In this document: one piece after another, positions 41,559 to 51,574 of the stretch
Layout: every line of letters begins with the position of its first letter
How positions within the stretch are numbered: position 1 is the stretch's first letter
From: Stentor roeselii
Taxonomy: Eukaryota; Ciliophora; Heterotrichea; Heterotrichida; Stentoridae
Length of the DNA stretch: 64,000 nt
Direction of reading: 5' to 3'
NCBI GenBank assembly: GCA_006503475.1
Contig: RSEH01000196.1
Location: 1-64,000, forward strand
Made by a program: the position numbers and the translations under genes
Notes under the pieces: model-generated
What the model saw: only the letters and a program-made list of their open reading frames with translations
Told to the model about the DNA's origin: nothing
Databases searched by the model: none

Positions 41559-43808
41559 ATGGAAAACAGCGAGCATTTAAAAGTTGCAGTAAGGATCCGG
41601 CCATTGTTAGAAATCGACCGATCATCAGAATCCTCCACAACATCAGAAGTAACCCTTACTCAGAACAACTCAATAAAAGTCTTCGACGGTATCCAAATGT
41701 GGACCAGCACATACGACATAGTCTTCCCATCAGAATCCACGCAAGACCAAATATTCACCTTCGTTCAAAACAGCGTAGAAGGTGTCTCAAAAGGCTTCAA
41801 CTGCACAATTCTCGCCTACGGACAAACCGGTTCAGGAAAGACCTTCACCATGTTCGGAGCGCAATGGGAGATGAACAACCCAGCGCCACAAGTTTATTAC
41901 AATTCAAAAGCTTCTAAAAATTCTAAACCCGCAGTTCCTTCAATAAAAACTGGAGGAATCATCCCAAAAAGCATTTCTCAGATTTTTTCAAGTACTGAAA
42001 ACAGAGCAGTGACTATTTATTGCAGCTTTCTTCAGATTTACAATGAAAAAATCTTCGACCTTCTGCAAAACCCGGCACGTGACAAGCCGCTTAGCATTCG
42101 AGAAGAGAAGGAAAGTGGAATTTTTGTTGAGAATCTTGCTGAATATGTCGTTGAACGTGCTGAAGACTGCATTTTTTTACTTAGACAAGGCGATAAAAAT
42201 CGGGTTGTGAGGCAAACTCGCTTTAATCATCATTCAAGTCGGTCACATACGATTTTTCAGATACTTGTTGAAGGAGATAAGGCGAATAAAAGAGGAGTTC
42301 TTAAAAGGGCAAAACTGAATTTGTGTGATCTTGCTGGATCTGAAAAGTTTGATAAGGATGGAAGGATGATTAGGGATCATTTGCAGGAGATGAATAGTAT
42401 CAATAAAAGTTTAACTACTCTTGGAAAAGTTATTAGTGCCTTGGCAGCTCTAAGTCATCAAAGCACCTCACACGTTCCCTACCGTGAGTCAAAGCTAACC
42501 CGTTTACTTCAAGACTCATTAGGCGTATCAACTCGAACAATCCTAATCGCGACAGTTTCTCCATCTCGTACCTACGTCGAAGAGTCCATAAACACATTGA
42601 AATTCGCAGACCGTGCAAGACAAGTGATGGTGCGAGTAGTAAAAAACGAGATCTCAGCAACCAACGACAGTCTCGTCTCTCGCCTTCAACGCGAAATCCA
42701 GCACCTCAAGGGTCTTTTAAGCCTCAGCAAGAAAGGCAACCTGCAGGACATCAGCAAAGAGCTCCTTCTTCTTAAAGAAGAAAATGAAAGACTGCGAAAA
42801 ATCACGAAAAACTTAACAGTCGAGGAAGTCGAGTCTTTAAAACAAGAAAATAAAAAACTTCGACTGGAACTTCAAGGACTTAAAGAAAAAGACGAGACTG
42901 GTGAAGACTTCTGGCATGAAGAAAGACCTATTTCGACGAAAGAGTCAAAAACAAGCAAAACAAGTAAAATAAGCAAAAATAGTCAGTTTAAAGATAAGAA
43001 CAGTGTTGAAAAAGAACTGGAAAGCTGGAAAAATCAAGAAATGGAAGACGCTGTCTTGAATATCAAAGCAAAAATGACTGATAATGGAAGGTGTCCTGTG
43101 TGCACTTTGAAAGTCCCTTGCAAACACTATGAAAGTACTGAAGACCTTCCGAAAAATCATGTCTTTACCAGTAGAAATGTTTCACTTCCTCCTTGTGGAA
43201 AGAGGAACTTAAATGAAACGATGAAAGATGTGGAAAGTCGCAATTCTTCTTTTGAACAGCCGAGAAAACTCAGCTTTCGCACAAGAGCGAAAAATTCTTA
43301 TAATGAAGAATCAGCCACTTTGTTAGAACTCAAAGAAGAACAGGCTAAAAGAGCTAGACTTAAAGAAACTGAAACCAGACTTATTAAGTTAAGCAAAATC
43401 GAAGCTTATCGAGAGGAAAAGTTGAGGAAAGAACTGGAAAACTTGGAAAGGGAAAGAATTAGGGAAGAGGAAGAAATGATGAAAAAACAACAGAAGGAAA
43501 GTTATAGGAAGAAATATTTGGAAAAACAGAAAATTAAACTTGAAGAGTTTCAGAGGTTTAAAGATATGGAGGTTAAGGAATTGAGGGAAAAAATGATGCA
43601 GGATGAAGAAAGTAGAAGAAAAAAAGAGATGAAAAAGAAGCAGTATCTCGAAGAGCAGAAAAAGAAAATCTCAGACTACCAGTCCAAGAAAAAAATGATG
43701 GAAGAAGTAACAATGGACCAAATCGAAGAACTAAGTAATCTCCAAACAGCAAAAGAAGTCTTTTCCAAGAAGCACTTCACCTTCAAGAGAACCGAAGAGT
43801 TAAGTTAG
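41559..43808 (+). CDS. kinesin motor protein (N-terminal motor)
   Basis: 749 residues. The motor domain (about 8-360) has the P-loop GQTGSGKT near residues 88-95, switch I NHHSSRSHT and switch II DLAGSEK, and ends with ADRARQVM. A coiled-coil neck and stalk follow (about 370-440). Then comes a small Cys/His cluster CPVCTLKVPCKH near 515, and a long charged helical tail (about 600-735) full of Glu/Lys/Arg. Position of the motor suggests plus-end transport. The class cannot be fixed from sequence alone, and the zinc-knuckle-like cluster is unusual. The stop lies 8 bases from the end of the convergent TRM6 gene. Confidence 0.95.
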   Translation: MENSEHLKVAVRIRPLLEIDRSSESSTTSEVTLTQNNSIKVFDGIQMWTSTYDIVFPSESTQDQIFTFVQNSVEGVSKGFNCTILAYGQTGSGKTFTMFGAQWEMNNPAPQVYYNSKASKNSKPAVPSIKTGGIIPKSISQIFSSTENRAVTIYCSFLQIYNEKIFDLLQNPARDKPLSIREEKESGIFVENLAEYVVERAEDCIFLLRQGDKNRVVRQTRFNHHSSRSHTIFQILVEGDKANKRGVLKRAKLNLCDLAGSEKFDKDGRMIRDHLQEMNSINKSLTTLGKVISALAALSHQSTSHVPYRESKLTRLLQDSLGVSTRTILIATVSPSRTYVEESINTLKFADRARQVMVRVVKNEISATNDSLVSRLQREIQHLKGLLSLSKKGNLQDISKELLLLKEENERLRKITKNLTVEEVESLKQENKKLRLELQGLKEKDETGEDFWHEERPISTKESKTSKTSKISKNSQFKDKNSVEKELESWKNQEMEDAVLNIKAKMTDNGRCPVCTLKVPCKHYESTEDLPKNHVFTSRNVSLPPCGKRNLNETMKDVESRNSSFEQPRKLSFRTRAKNSYNEESATLLELKEEQAKRARLKETETRLIKLSKIEAYREEKLRKELENLERERIREEEEMMKKQQKESYRKKYLEKQKIKLEEFQRFKDMEVKELREKMMQDEESRRKKEMKKKQYLEEQKKKISDYQSKKKMMEEVTMDQIEELSNLQTAKEVFSKKHFTFKRTEELS

Positions 43809-43816
43809 TGTAAATA

Positions 43817-44791
43817 TCAATTCAAAACTTTAATCCCTGACACTAAGTACCCAGCACTAGTGCCAGTCCTAAGTTTCATATCAGGATGAGTTCTCTGCGG
43901 AAGAACCTGAAACTCCCGTCCCCAGATCTCTTCAAAGACGACATTAACAGCACAATTTTCCTTCAAAAGCCAATCACAGACCTCTCCAGCGATGAGGACA
44001 TCTTGAAAATAAGCCACAAAAGTTCCAGACCCTTTCAACTTCGCGATCATTTGTTGAAACCCAGCCAAGGTCCTACCCGTATAAATCATTGAGTCGAATT
44101 CCTCTGAAACTTCTTCAATATTCTTATATTCCAGCAGATCATTGCCCTTTTTCTTAATCCCGAAGTACTTCAAAGCATGGTCCTTCACCTTCTCATTAAA
44201 AATGCAAGTCACTGGCAAACTAGTCCTTTCCAAGACAGATCCAAGAACGACTCCTCCGGTATGGTCATTAAGAATAACCTTCGAGAAATAATGAACATTA
44301 GAAAGTGTCAGAATGTTAAACAAAGCCTCAGACTTCAAACTTTTCTGTGGACGGAACTGATACAAAGTATCTGCAATGTTACCTGCTGTTGCTTTTAACA
44401 CCCTGAAGAGACTTAGATGTTTATTTTTCTTCTTTTTTATGTACTTTTCTTGTGCGAATGAAGACTTTTTCGCGAAGGTTGATGAGTTCTGGATCAGCTG
44501 CTCGACAACTGCCTCACCGCCTTGCTCGCTCCTGATTTCTAAGACTTGCTCTTGGTTCAGGGTTTGCGCCGTGTTGCTGTCGAAGAAGTCTTTGTTGTTA
44601 CCTGAACCTGCATCTTCTGAGGTCAGCAACTCGGCTTCTGCTAGTTCGGCTCGACCGTCCTCGACTTTGTATACTTTGAAGTACTCCATGTCTGGAGAAA
44701 GCTGAACTAGTTGCTTGCCGATCTTTACTTTTCCTTTGAGCTGGATGAACATCTGCTTACCGCCGAGCTCTTGAAGAATCGCCCAACTCAT
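43817..44791 (-). CDS. TRM6: tRNA (adenine-58-N1) methyltransferase non-catalytic subunit TRM6
   Basis: 324 residues. Family features include SSFAQEKYIKKKKNKH, NDHTGGVVLGSVLER, and the C-terminal QRTHPDMKLRTGTSAGYLVS. TRM6 (Gcd10) pairs with the catalytic TRM61 to make m1A58 in tRNAs, including initiator tRNA, in the nucleus. TRM6 itself lacks an S-adenosylmethionine-binding motif, consistent with what is seen. It is shorter than the yeast and human proteins (about 480-500 residues). The start ATG follows TATAAAA. The stop is TGA, one of only two such stops among confident genes here. Confidence 0.9.
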   Translation of the reverse strand: MSWAILQELGGKQMFIQLKGKVKIGKQLVQLSPDMEYFKVYKVEDGRAELAEAELLTSEDAGSGNNKDFFDSNTAQTLNQEQVLEIRSEQGGEAVVEQLIQNSSTFAKKSSFAQEKYIKKKKNKHLSLFRVLKATAGNIADTLYQFRPQKSLKSEALFNILTLSNVHYFSKVILNDHTGGVVLGSVLERTSLPVTCIFNEKVKDHALKYFGIKKKGNDLLEYKNIEEVSEEFDSMIYTGRTLAGFQQMIAKLKGSGTFVAYFQDVLIAGEVCDWLLKENCAVNVVFEEIWGREFQVLPQRTHPDMKLRTGTSAGYLVSGIKVLN

Positions 44792-45091
44792 TTTTATAGT
44801 TATTGATCATGGTAGATAGGATATAGATGAGTTTGAAAGAAAAGGGTATGGTTGGATGATGAGGATTTAGATGGTTTAGGATAATGATGAATGAAAAAAG
44901 AAGGATTTCAAGGAAATTTCTTTTTATTATTGTGATCTGATAACTATTTTATCATCAAATTAAGAATTTTTAAAATCGATAAATTTTCAGTAAGATTAAA
45001 GTCTGTAATTTTCTTTGTATTCATGATATTACTATTAAAGTCTGATAATTTTCTTAAGTATTCACGAAAATACCATTACATTTATATTAAT

Positions 45092-45802
45092 ATGTCCTGG
45101 ATTTCTTCGAACCCCGGTTCAATCATCGAAAAATCGCGAAATATTCCGAAAATTTCTAGACTTTATGACTCAGTCGAAATTTCAGGGAAAAATTTTCAGT
45201 CACATTTTCCTAAACCGCCGAAAAATTCTCCTGTTTCTATTCAAAAATTTCATCAAATGAATAGAAAAATTTTTTATTCAACCAAGACGAGAAATTCGAG
45301 TTGCAGTGAAAATAATCCATTTAAAAACGAAGAGCTTTCAAAAAAAATAAGTGATTTTCAAGAAAAAAATTTAGATAATTACGTGAAAATCTCAAGAAAA
45401 TGCGGGAAAAACTCGAAAGGGTTTTCAAACTTCTCAACTAATAATTCATCGTTTAACTCGAACCAGTCTTACAATAGTCCAGGGTCTAATTCACCGAAAG
45501 AGTCGAATTATAAGAATAACTCCAAAAAACGACCTAGTCGTGCAGGTGTCCCTGCCCGGTTTTTGTCAGTCAATGAGGATAAACGTGCAAAATCTAGGAA
45601 CTTGCCTAGTTTTGATCAGAACGATCAAGATATACTGAATAAAATACTTGAAAGTGACAAACTCAACTTTAGACTTGAACTTGTTTATAGAGAAAATCGA
45701 AAACACAAGTTGATCCAGAAATTCGCAAAACTGGAAGATGCCTGGGAGTGGAGTTCATATGGGTCTGTTTCTCCTGAAAGAAAAGTAAGATTTGTTGAAT
45801 AA
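45092..45802 (+). CDS. basic Ser/Asn-rich protein, unknown
   Basis: 236 residues from the ATG at 45092. An in-frame ATG at 45023 would add 23 AT-biased residues and is less likely. Composition is rich in Ser, Asn, Lys and Pro (SSFNSNQSYNSPGSNSPKE) and predicted disordered. A more ordered C-terminus (FDQNDQDILNKILESDKL and LEDAWEWSSYGSVSPERK) may be the conserved part. There is no known domain. The position, between TRM6 and another small unknown, gives no functional clue. Confidence 0.6.
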   Translation: MSWISSNPGSIIEKSRNIPKISRLYDSVEISGKNFQSHFPKPPKNSPVSIQKFHQMNRKIFYSTKTRNSSCSENNPFKNEELSKKISDFQEKNLDNYVKISRKCGKNSKGFSNFSTNNSSFNSNQSYNSPGSNSPKESNYKNNSKKRPSRAGVPARFLSVNEDKRAKSRNLPSFDQNDQDILNKILESDKLNFRLELVYRENRKHKLIQKFAKLEDAWEWSSYGSVSPERKVRFVE

Positions 45803-45972
45803 AATGTAACTTAGCGTATAAAAGATCTTTTTACACTATTGAGTTATATCGATTTTCAAATGAAATTGAAAGTTTCCATAAATCCACTTAAAAAATCTCT
45901 AAATCAAACAAAAAATCTTTTAAATCCCTTCTTTTCCCTATTTTTACTCCTTTCTTCTAAAATTTCATATAA

Positions 45973-46458
45973 ATGATCTGGCTGAAGCTTAAACTACATC
46001 TAATCCCTTCAATATCTCAAGAAGTCGACACAGTCTGCAAGACTTACGAGCACCTTCTAAGCGAGTCAAGCAAGAAAGAAAAGCTAAAAGAACTTCTAAT
46101 TCTTCAAGCATCAATCCGAGGTCGTATCCAAGAATTCGACGAGCTTTACGAAAAGCACTACGACGACCCTTTGATAGTCCATTTCGAGAAACAAAAGCTT
46201 CGTCTTCGGAAACTGCTTCAAAAGGAGCCTCCGAAGTTAGTGACTCCTTCAGAGCTGATGAAAACTCAGTCAAGTGCGAAGCCGATAACAACTGACGACT
46301 TTATAAAAGACATTCTTCAAAAGCCTGCGAGAAGGACACCGACGCCTCCTCCAGTTTCTCAGAGTGAATGGAAAGAACTGGTCTTTAAGATTAAATTGAC
46401 GAAGGAAGAATACAGCAGGCTTTTAACGATGAAAACGAAGAGGTCTCGAATTTTATAG
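45973..46458 (+). CDS. small helical protein, unknown
   Basis: 161 residues, ATG preceded by TATAA. It is mainly helical: EVDTVCKTYEHLLSESSKKE, then LLILQASIRGRIQEFDELYE. A Thr/Pro segment (RRTPTPPP) near residue 128 precedes a final helix KLTKEEYSRLLTMKTK. No catalytic motif, membrane segment or recognised family. The coding look (balanced composition, short AT-rich flanks, a convincing start context) supports a real gene. Confidence 0.65.
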   Translation: MIWLKLKLHLIPSISQEVDTVCKTYEHLLSESSKKEKLKELLILQASIRGRIQEFDELYEKHYDDPLIVHFEKQKLRLRKLLQKEPPKLVTPSELMKTQSSAKPITTDDFIKDILQKPARRTPTPPPVSQSEWKELVFKIKLTKEEYSRLLTMKTKRSRIL

Positions 46459-46825
46459 GTGTTAATAGGCTGTTTTTATAAGTGGTGGTTATAAATGAAT
46501 AAGGAGGAAGGATGAGATTGCTTTAATTGGATGATAAGTTTAAATTTCTTCAAGAAATTTTTTGCTTATGTCGATTATATAGTTAATTTGATTACGAAAC
46601 TGCTATTAAAAGATATTGTCACCAGTACCTTAAAAACTTCAAATTTCAATCAAACATTTAAATTCTCATGATAAAATCAAGGTAATCACTAAGAACTAAA
46701 GACTTACAATAACCATCAGTTTGAAATTTACCCGAACTTTAATAAAAACTTAAAAATAACTCCAATCTTAAGTATTTTTCCATATTACTCTGAATTCTCC
46801 ATGATAACCAAGTAATAAACGGATA
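46459..46825. other. intergenic, upstream of transhydrogenase
   Basis: A 367-base AT-rich spacer with no gene or RNA seen. Confidence 0.5.
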
Positions 46826-49800
46826 ATGCCTACATACGTTATAGGAGCTTACCTAGTCTGCGTGATCCTTTTCATCTTATCCCTAAGCGGGCTTGGTCAC
46901 CAAAAATCCTCAAAGGGAGGTGTGATATACGGGATAATCGCAATGACTCTGGCAATAATAGCAACATTTTTCTTAGACGATTTCGAATCCAACTACACAA
47001 CATTCTTCATCCCCTTCATGATCGGTGCACTTCTCGGGACAGTAATGGCAGTGCGAGTGGAGATGATCGACATGCCTCAGATGGTTGCAGCTCTTCATTC
47101 TTTCGTAGGTCTAGCAGCAACCCTTGTCTCTTTCAGTCATTTCCTCCTGCACACAAACCAAAGCACGTTAGAAATAATTGAAACGAACTTAGGAGTCTTC
47201 ATCGGCGCAGTGACCTTCACCGGGTCAGTAGTCGCTTATGGCAAGTTAAACGGCAACATCCGAGGCGAGCCGCTCATTCTGCTTGGTTGGGGAAGACACG
47301 TGATTAACGTGCTTTGTTTGCTTATATGTCTCGCTCTTGCTATTTATTATGGACTTGAAAGTGAAGTGCTTCATCGGGCTATGATTTTACTTGTCTTCGC
47401 CTTCGTCGCTGGCTTTCTTGGATGGCATCTCGTCATGGCCATCGGCGGCGCGGATATGCCCGTCGTTGTTTCCATGCTCAACTCGTACTCGGGCTGGGCA
47501 ACCTGTGCCAGCGGGTTTTTATTGGAAAATGAACTGCTTGTTATCACTGGAGCACTTGTTGGATCTTCTGGAGCTATTTTGAGTTATATCATGTGCAAGG
47601 CTATGAATAGAAGCTTTTTTAGTGTCATTGCTGGAGGGTTTGGACAGGGAATGAATGATGATGCACCTCAGGATCAACCTGATGGAGAAATTAAAGAAAT
47701 TTCTAAGGAAAAACTTGTGAAGACTTTGAAGGAGTCGAAAAGGGTTGTTATTGTACCTGGATATGGAATGGCTGCAGCGAAATGTCAACATGATATTGCT
47801 ATTTTATGTAATTTTTTGCAGAAGAGGGGGAAAAAAGTACAGTTTTGTATTCATCCTGTTGCTGGAAGACTTCCTGGACATATGAATGTTTTGCTTGCTG
47901 AAGCTGATGTTGATTACAATTTGGTTAAAGAAATGGATGAGATTAATGAATGTTTTTCAGATGTTGATGTTGTGCTTATTATTGGTGCTAATGATATCGT
48001 AAACCCAGACGCACTCGAAAACCCAAAATCCCCGATAGCCGGAATGCCAGTATGCAGAGTATGGGAAAGCAAAAAAGTAGTAGTTTTCAAAAGAGGTAAA
48101 GGAACAGGCTACGCTGGTATCGAAAACCCTTTATTTTTCAAGCCAGGTACATTCATGTTCTATGGAGATGCAGCGAAATCAGTACAAATCATGCTTAATG
48201 CTTTAACTGAAAACGCAGAGTCCTTCGGAGAAGCAATGCAAATAACTGAAGGAGACGAAAACTTAGAAGATCAACAAGAAAACTTACTTGATGAAGCTTT
48301 TCCAGAACCTGTCATGACTTTAGGAGTTCCAAAAGAAACTTTTAACTTAGAAAAAAGAGTCGCTGTTACACCCAGCACTGTTAAAAAGTTCAGATCTCTT
48401 GGATTTCAAGTTCTTGTTGAGTCATCTGCGGGTGACTTGGCAACTTACACTGATGAACAATATGAACAACAAGGGGCGAAGGTTGTTTCTACTTCAGAAG
48501 TATGGAATTGTGATGTTGTTGTTGCAGTTAGGAAACCTGACCCTATTGATTGTGTTAGTAGTTCAACTAGGTGTCTTATTTCCTATGTTCAGCCTGCTAG
48601 TTGTCCGGATTGGCTTTCAGAAGCTGCTTCTAAGTCTGGGTTGTCGGTTTTGGCGATGGACTGCGTTCCCCGTATCACAAAAGCTCAAAAACTTGACTCT
48701 TTAAGTTCCATGGCGAACATCGGCGGTTACCGAGCAGTGATGGAAGCTTTTCAATATTTCCAGAAATGTCCAAAGCCGATGATGACTGCTGCAGGTAAAC
48801 TTCCTCCAGCCCAGGTTCTTATAATGGGTGCAGGAGTAGCAGGTCTAAGTGCAATCGGGTACTGCAAGTCCTTAGGATGCGTGGTGAAGGCAATCGACTC
48901 TCGCTCCGCAGCTAAAAGCGACGCAGAGTCGATGGGAGCCAAATTTCTTCAAGTCAAGGTAAAAGAAGAAGGAGGAACAACAACTGGATACGCGAAAGAA
49001 ATGTCAGAAGACTACAAAAAAGCCCAGGCCGAGCTTATTTTAAATGCTTCTAAAAGTGCAGATATTATAATCACAACTGCCTTGATTCCAGGAAGACCAG
49101 CTCCAAGACTAATCAGTGAAAAAGTAGTTCTTTCAATGAAACCAGGAAGTGTTATTGTCGACATGGCAGCTGAAAATGGAGGAAATTGCGAATTAACTAG
49201 AAAAGACGAGGTTTTCATCAGTCCAAATGGAGTCGTTATCGTCGGGTTCACTGACCTGGTCTCTCGAATGGCTCCTCAAAGTTCAGAACTTTATGCAAAT
49301 AATCTTTTTCATCTTTTAAGCGACATGGGAGGCGCAGGGGAGTTTAAAGTAAACCAGTCTGATGAGATAATCCAGTCAATGTGCGTGGTGCATGAAGGGA
49401 AAGTGACCTGGAGTCCAACAAAACCCTTGCCTCCAGTATCAGCGAAGCCTGAGGCAATAACTGCTGAGGTGCTCAGACCAAAGGACTCTCCATCATTCTG
49501 GAAAGAGTTCGACTATATCTTCATCGCAGTTCTCTTGATTCTGTTATTTCTAGGCATTAGCTTCGCAACTTACTCTTCATTCATGAGCCTGATAATGACT
49601 TTTGTCCTCGCGCTTTTCATCGGTTTTATGGTCATCTGGAATGTATCCCCTGCTCTTCACACACCTTTAATGAGTGTGACAAATGCGATTTCAGGAATCA
49701 TCGTCGTCGGAGCCATGCTTTGTCTGGAACCTGAAGATGACCCGGTGGACTTCGGAAGTGCTTTAGGGATTCTTTCAGTGTTGTTCACAAGTATCAACAT

Positions 49801-49873
49801 CTGGGGAGGGTTCATCGTGACTTACCGAATGTTGCAGATGTTTAAGACGAGAATGACTGAAGAAAAAAATTAG
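46826..49873 (+). CDS. proton-translocating NAD(P) transhydrogenase, beta-alpha fusion
   Basis: 1015 residues. The N-terminal half is the beta subunit: membrane helices (dIIb, about 1-275) including [11 protein letters not shown], then the NADP(H)-binding dIII (about 290-475) with [16 protein letters not shown] and [15 protein letters not shown]. The second half is the alpha subunit: NAD(H)-binding dI from about 505 ([19 protein letters not shown], then [12 protein letters not shown]) and a final membrane block (dIIa, about 895-1005). The enzyme couples the proton gradient to hydride transfer from NADH to NADP+, giving NADPH in mitochondria or a related membrane. The order beta then alpha is the reverse of the animal NNT polypeptide but is known from Entamoeba and apicomplexans. 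No clear mitochondrial presequence is seen. Confidence 0.95.
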   Translation: MPTYVIGAYLVCVILFILSLSGLGHQKSSKGGVIYGIIAMTLAIIATFFLDDFESNYTTFFIPFMIGALLGTVMAVRVEMIDMPQMVAALHSFVGLAATLVSFSHFLLHTNQSTLEIIETNLGVFIGAVTFTGSVVAYGKLNGNIRGEPLILLGWGRHVINVLCLLICLALAIYYGLESEVLHRAMILLVFAFVAGFLGWHLVMAIGGADMPVVVSMLNSYSGWATCASGFLLENELLVITGALVGSSGAILSYIMCKAMNRSFFSVIAGGFGQGMNDDAPQDQPDGEIKEISKEKLVKTLKESKRVVIVPGYGMAAAKCQHDIAILCNFLQKRGKKVQFCIHPVAGRLPGHMNVLLAEADVDYNLVKEMDEINECFSDVDVVLIIGANDIVNPDALENPKSPIAGMPVCRVWESKKVVVFKRGKGTGYAGIENPLFFKPGTFMFYGDAAKSVQIMLNALTENAESFGEAMQITEGDENLEDQQENLLDEAFPEPVMTLGVPKETFNLEKRVAVTPSTVKKFRSLGFQVLVESSAGDLATYTDEQYEQQGAKVVSTSEVWNCDVVVAVRKPDPIDCVSSSTRCLISYVQPASCPDWLSEAASKSGLSVLAMDCVPRITKAQKLDSLSSMANIGGYRAVMEAFQYFQKCPKPMMTAAGKLPPAQVLIMGAGVAGLSAIGYCKSLGCVVKAIDSRSAAKSDAESMGAKFLQVKVKEEGGTTTGYAKEMSEDYKKAQAELILNASKSADIIITTALIPGRPAPRLISEKVVLSMKPGSVIVDMAAENGGNCELTRKDEVFISPNGVVIVGFTDLVSRMAPQSSELYANNLFHLLSDMGGAGEFKVNQSDEIIQSMCVVHEGKVTWSPTKPLPPVSAKPEAITAEVLRPKDSPSFWKEFDYIFIAVLLILLFLGISFATYSSFMSLIMTFVLALFIGFMVIWNVSPALHTPLMSVTNAISGIIVVGAMLCLEPEDDPVDFGSALGILSVLFTSINIWGGFIVTYRMLQMFKTRMTEEKN

Positions 49874-49894
49874 TAGATATTAATAGTTATTCAA

Positions 49895-51547
49895 ATGTCA
49901 AGCCGGACTTTCAACAGTAGCATGAAAAACTTGCCACATGTGCCGAGTGTCTTGAAGGACTTCGAAGTACTTGAGGAAAATAGAGTTTTAGATACTTTTA
50001 TTTCTTACACTGTCTGTAGCCGCCTTGATCGCACCAGCCGCTTTCGACTTACGAGGGAAACTGTCGATAAGACACCTGAGACACTTGCAAGGGCTGAAGC
50101 GCTGGTTAAAGCTAAAGAAATTGGAATTTTAAGAGCGACTTCTGTGACTGTTGAACATGTCAACTCTATGTTCATGGTTTATACTTTAACACCTTTGGAA
50201 AAAGATGGGATTTCTTTGCATTGTTTACTTTTGCAAGATACTCTTACAAATTCACAGAAAGGGAAAATTTTTAAAAATTTGGCGAATACTTTATGTTCCC
50301 TGCAGGAACTTGGAACACCTTATTTGGAATTATGTCCTGAAAATGTTTTAATTGAAAGCAAGTCTATTGTTTATCTTAAACCTTTTAAGATTGTTCCTGA
50401 TGTTTACAATGATGATTATTTCTATGCATCGCCTGAACTTTTATCAGGGATTTCTTATTTTACAACGATTTTTGCGGAAGATGTGTGGAGTTTAGGTTGT
50501 ATTTATGCGGAACTTTTCCTGTCACTTACACCTTTATTCCAAGCGCCGTCGATAGATGAAAAACTTCTGAAAATGTTTTTAGTTTTAGGAACACCTTCCT
50601 TTACAGATGTTGAAAGTTACATGACTTGGGAGACTTACCAAGAGTTAAAGACTTTAGCTTCTCATAACAAAGAAAACCTTCACAAGATGGTATTTTCTGG
50701 AGTGACTTGGAGAGAAAAAGACATGATTTTGAACATGCTTTCTTTTTCAGTTGAAAAAAGATGTGATGTGAAAACTGTTGCTTTTTTCAACTGGCAGGAT
50801 GATGAGAGACTTGAAGTTCTTGAAGAAAAAACAAGTTTTTTAGATGAAAGACAGAAAACGAATTCGATGATTGACAGAAGTTTCGAGCCGTTGTTTTCAG
50901 CGAATTCAGATTTGTGCTCGGATAATACTTTGCAGGTCACTTTGAAGTCTGCTATCAATCTTGACTTGTTTAAATTTTGTGCTGAGGAGTATTATCTCGT
51001 GTTTTCTTATGAGTTGGATACAGGGACTGCTATTCAGTCGGTTTCAACACCTGTCATTAAGGCCTCTGTTGCTGTTAATATTGACTTTACTAGAGAGTTT
51101 TCTGTTAATTCTAATGATTTGAAAAGGAAATATAGGACAAGTCCTTTTGTTATTAGACTTAGTCAGTGCATGGTCTTGGGTGATAAGAGGAGGGAAGACT
51201 CTTTAGGGGTTTGTGAAGCTTACTTGGGATTGCTTTTTTCTAGCAATGGAGATAATACTGTTCAGGGGTGGTATAATATCACCTCTGGAAGAGGCATTCT
51301 TGGACAGATTTTGATTGAAGTTAAGACTAAAGCTCCTTTGAAAAAGGAAGATAAAGATATTAGGATAACCATGGACCCTCCAGTCAATCAAGACCGTATC
51401 CTAATAAAAGACATAACCATGAACCTAGGCAACCTAACATCTCAGCTGCTAAGCCGCGAAGACACCAATCAAAAAAAAGAGCAAGACGACCTTCAATTCG
51501 CCGAAACTCTAAAGAAACTCCGCAAGTTACTATTGGATAAGAATTAA
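49895..51547 (+). CDS. pseudokinase / C2-like domain protein
   Basis: 550 residues. The kinase-derived part (about 20-310) retains YASPELLSG (APE helix) and EDVWSLGCIYAELF. The catalytic loop reads PYLELCPENVLI, with Glu where HRD has Asp, and the DFG site is KPFKIV. The usual glycine loop is not evident. Residues about 345-490 form a beta-rich C2-like sandwich (LQVTLKSAINLDLF, then GQILIEVKTKAP). A charged helix ends the protein. It is likely an inactive kinase acting as a membrane-bound scaffold. The C2 and pseudokinase are in the opposite order to the protein encoded at 30900-32117. It starts 21 bases after the transhydrogenase stop. Confidence 0.8.
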   Translation: MSSRTFNSSMKNLPHVPSVLKDFEVLEENRVLDTFISYTVCSRLDRTSRFRLTRETVDKTPETLARAEALVKAKEIGILRATSVTVEHVNSMFMVYTLTPLEKDGISLHCLLLQDTLTNSQKGKIFKNLANTLCSLQELGTPYLELCPENVLIESKSIVYLKPFKIVPDVYNDDYFYASPELLSGISYFTTIFAEDVWSLGCIYAELFLSLTPLFQAPSIDEKLLKMFLVLGTPSFTDVESYMTWETYQELKTLASHNKENLHKMVFSGVTWREKDMILNMLSFSVEKRCDVKTVAFFNWQDDERLEVLEEKTSFLDERQKTNSMIDRSFEPLFSANSDLCSDNTLQVTLKSAINLDLFKFCAEEYYLVFSYELDTGTAIQSVSTPVIKASVAVNIDFTREFSVNSNDLKRKYRTSPFVIRLSQCMVLGDKRREDSLGVCEAYLGLLFSSNGDNTVQGWYNITSGRGILGQILIEVKTKAPLKKEDKDIRITMDPPVNQDRILIKDITMNLGNLTSQLLSREDTNQKKEQDDLQFAETLKKLRKLLLDKN

Positions 51548-51574
51548 TAATAAACTTGACTTAACCTGCCACAT

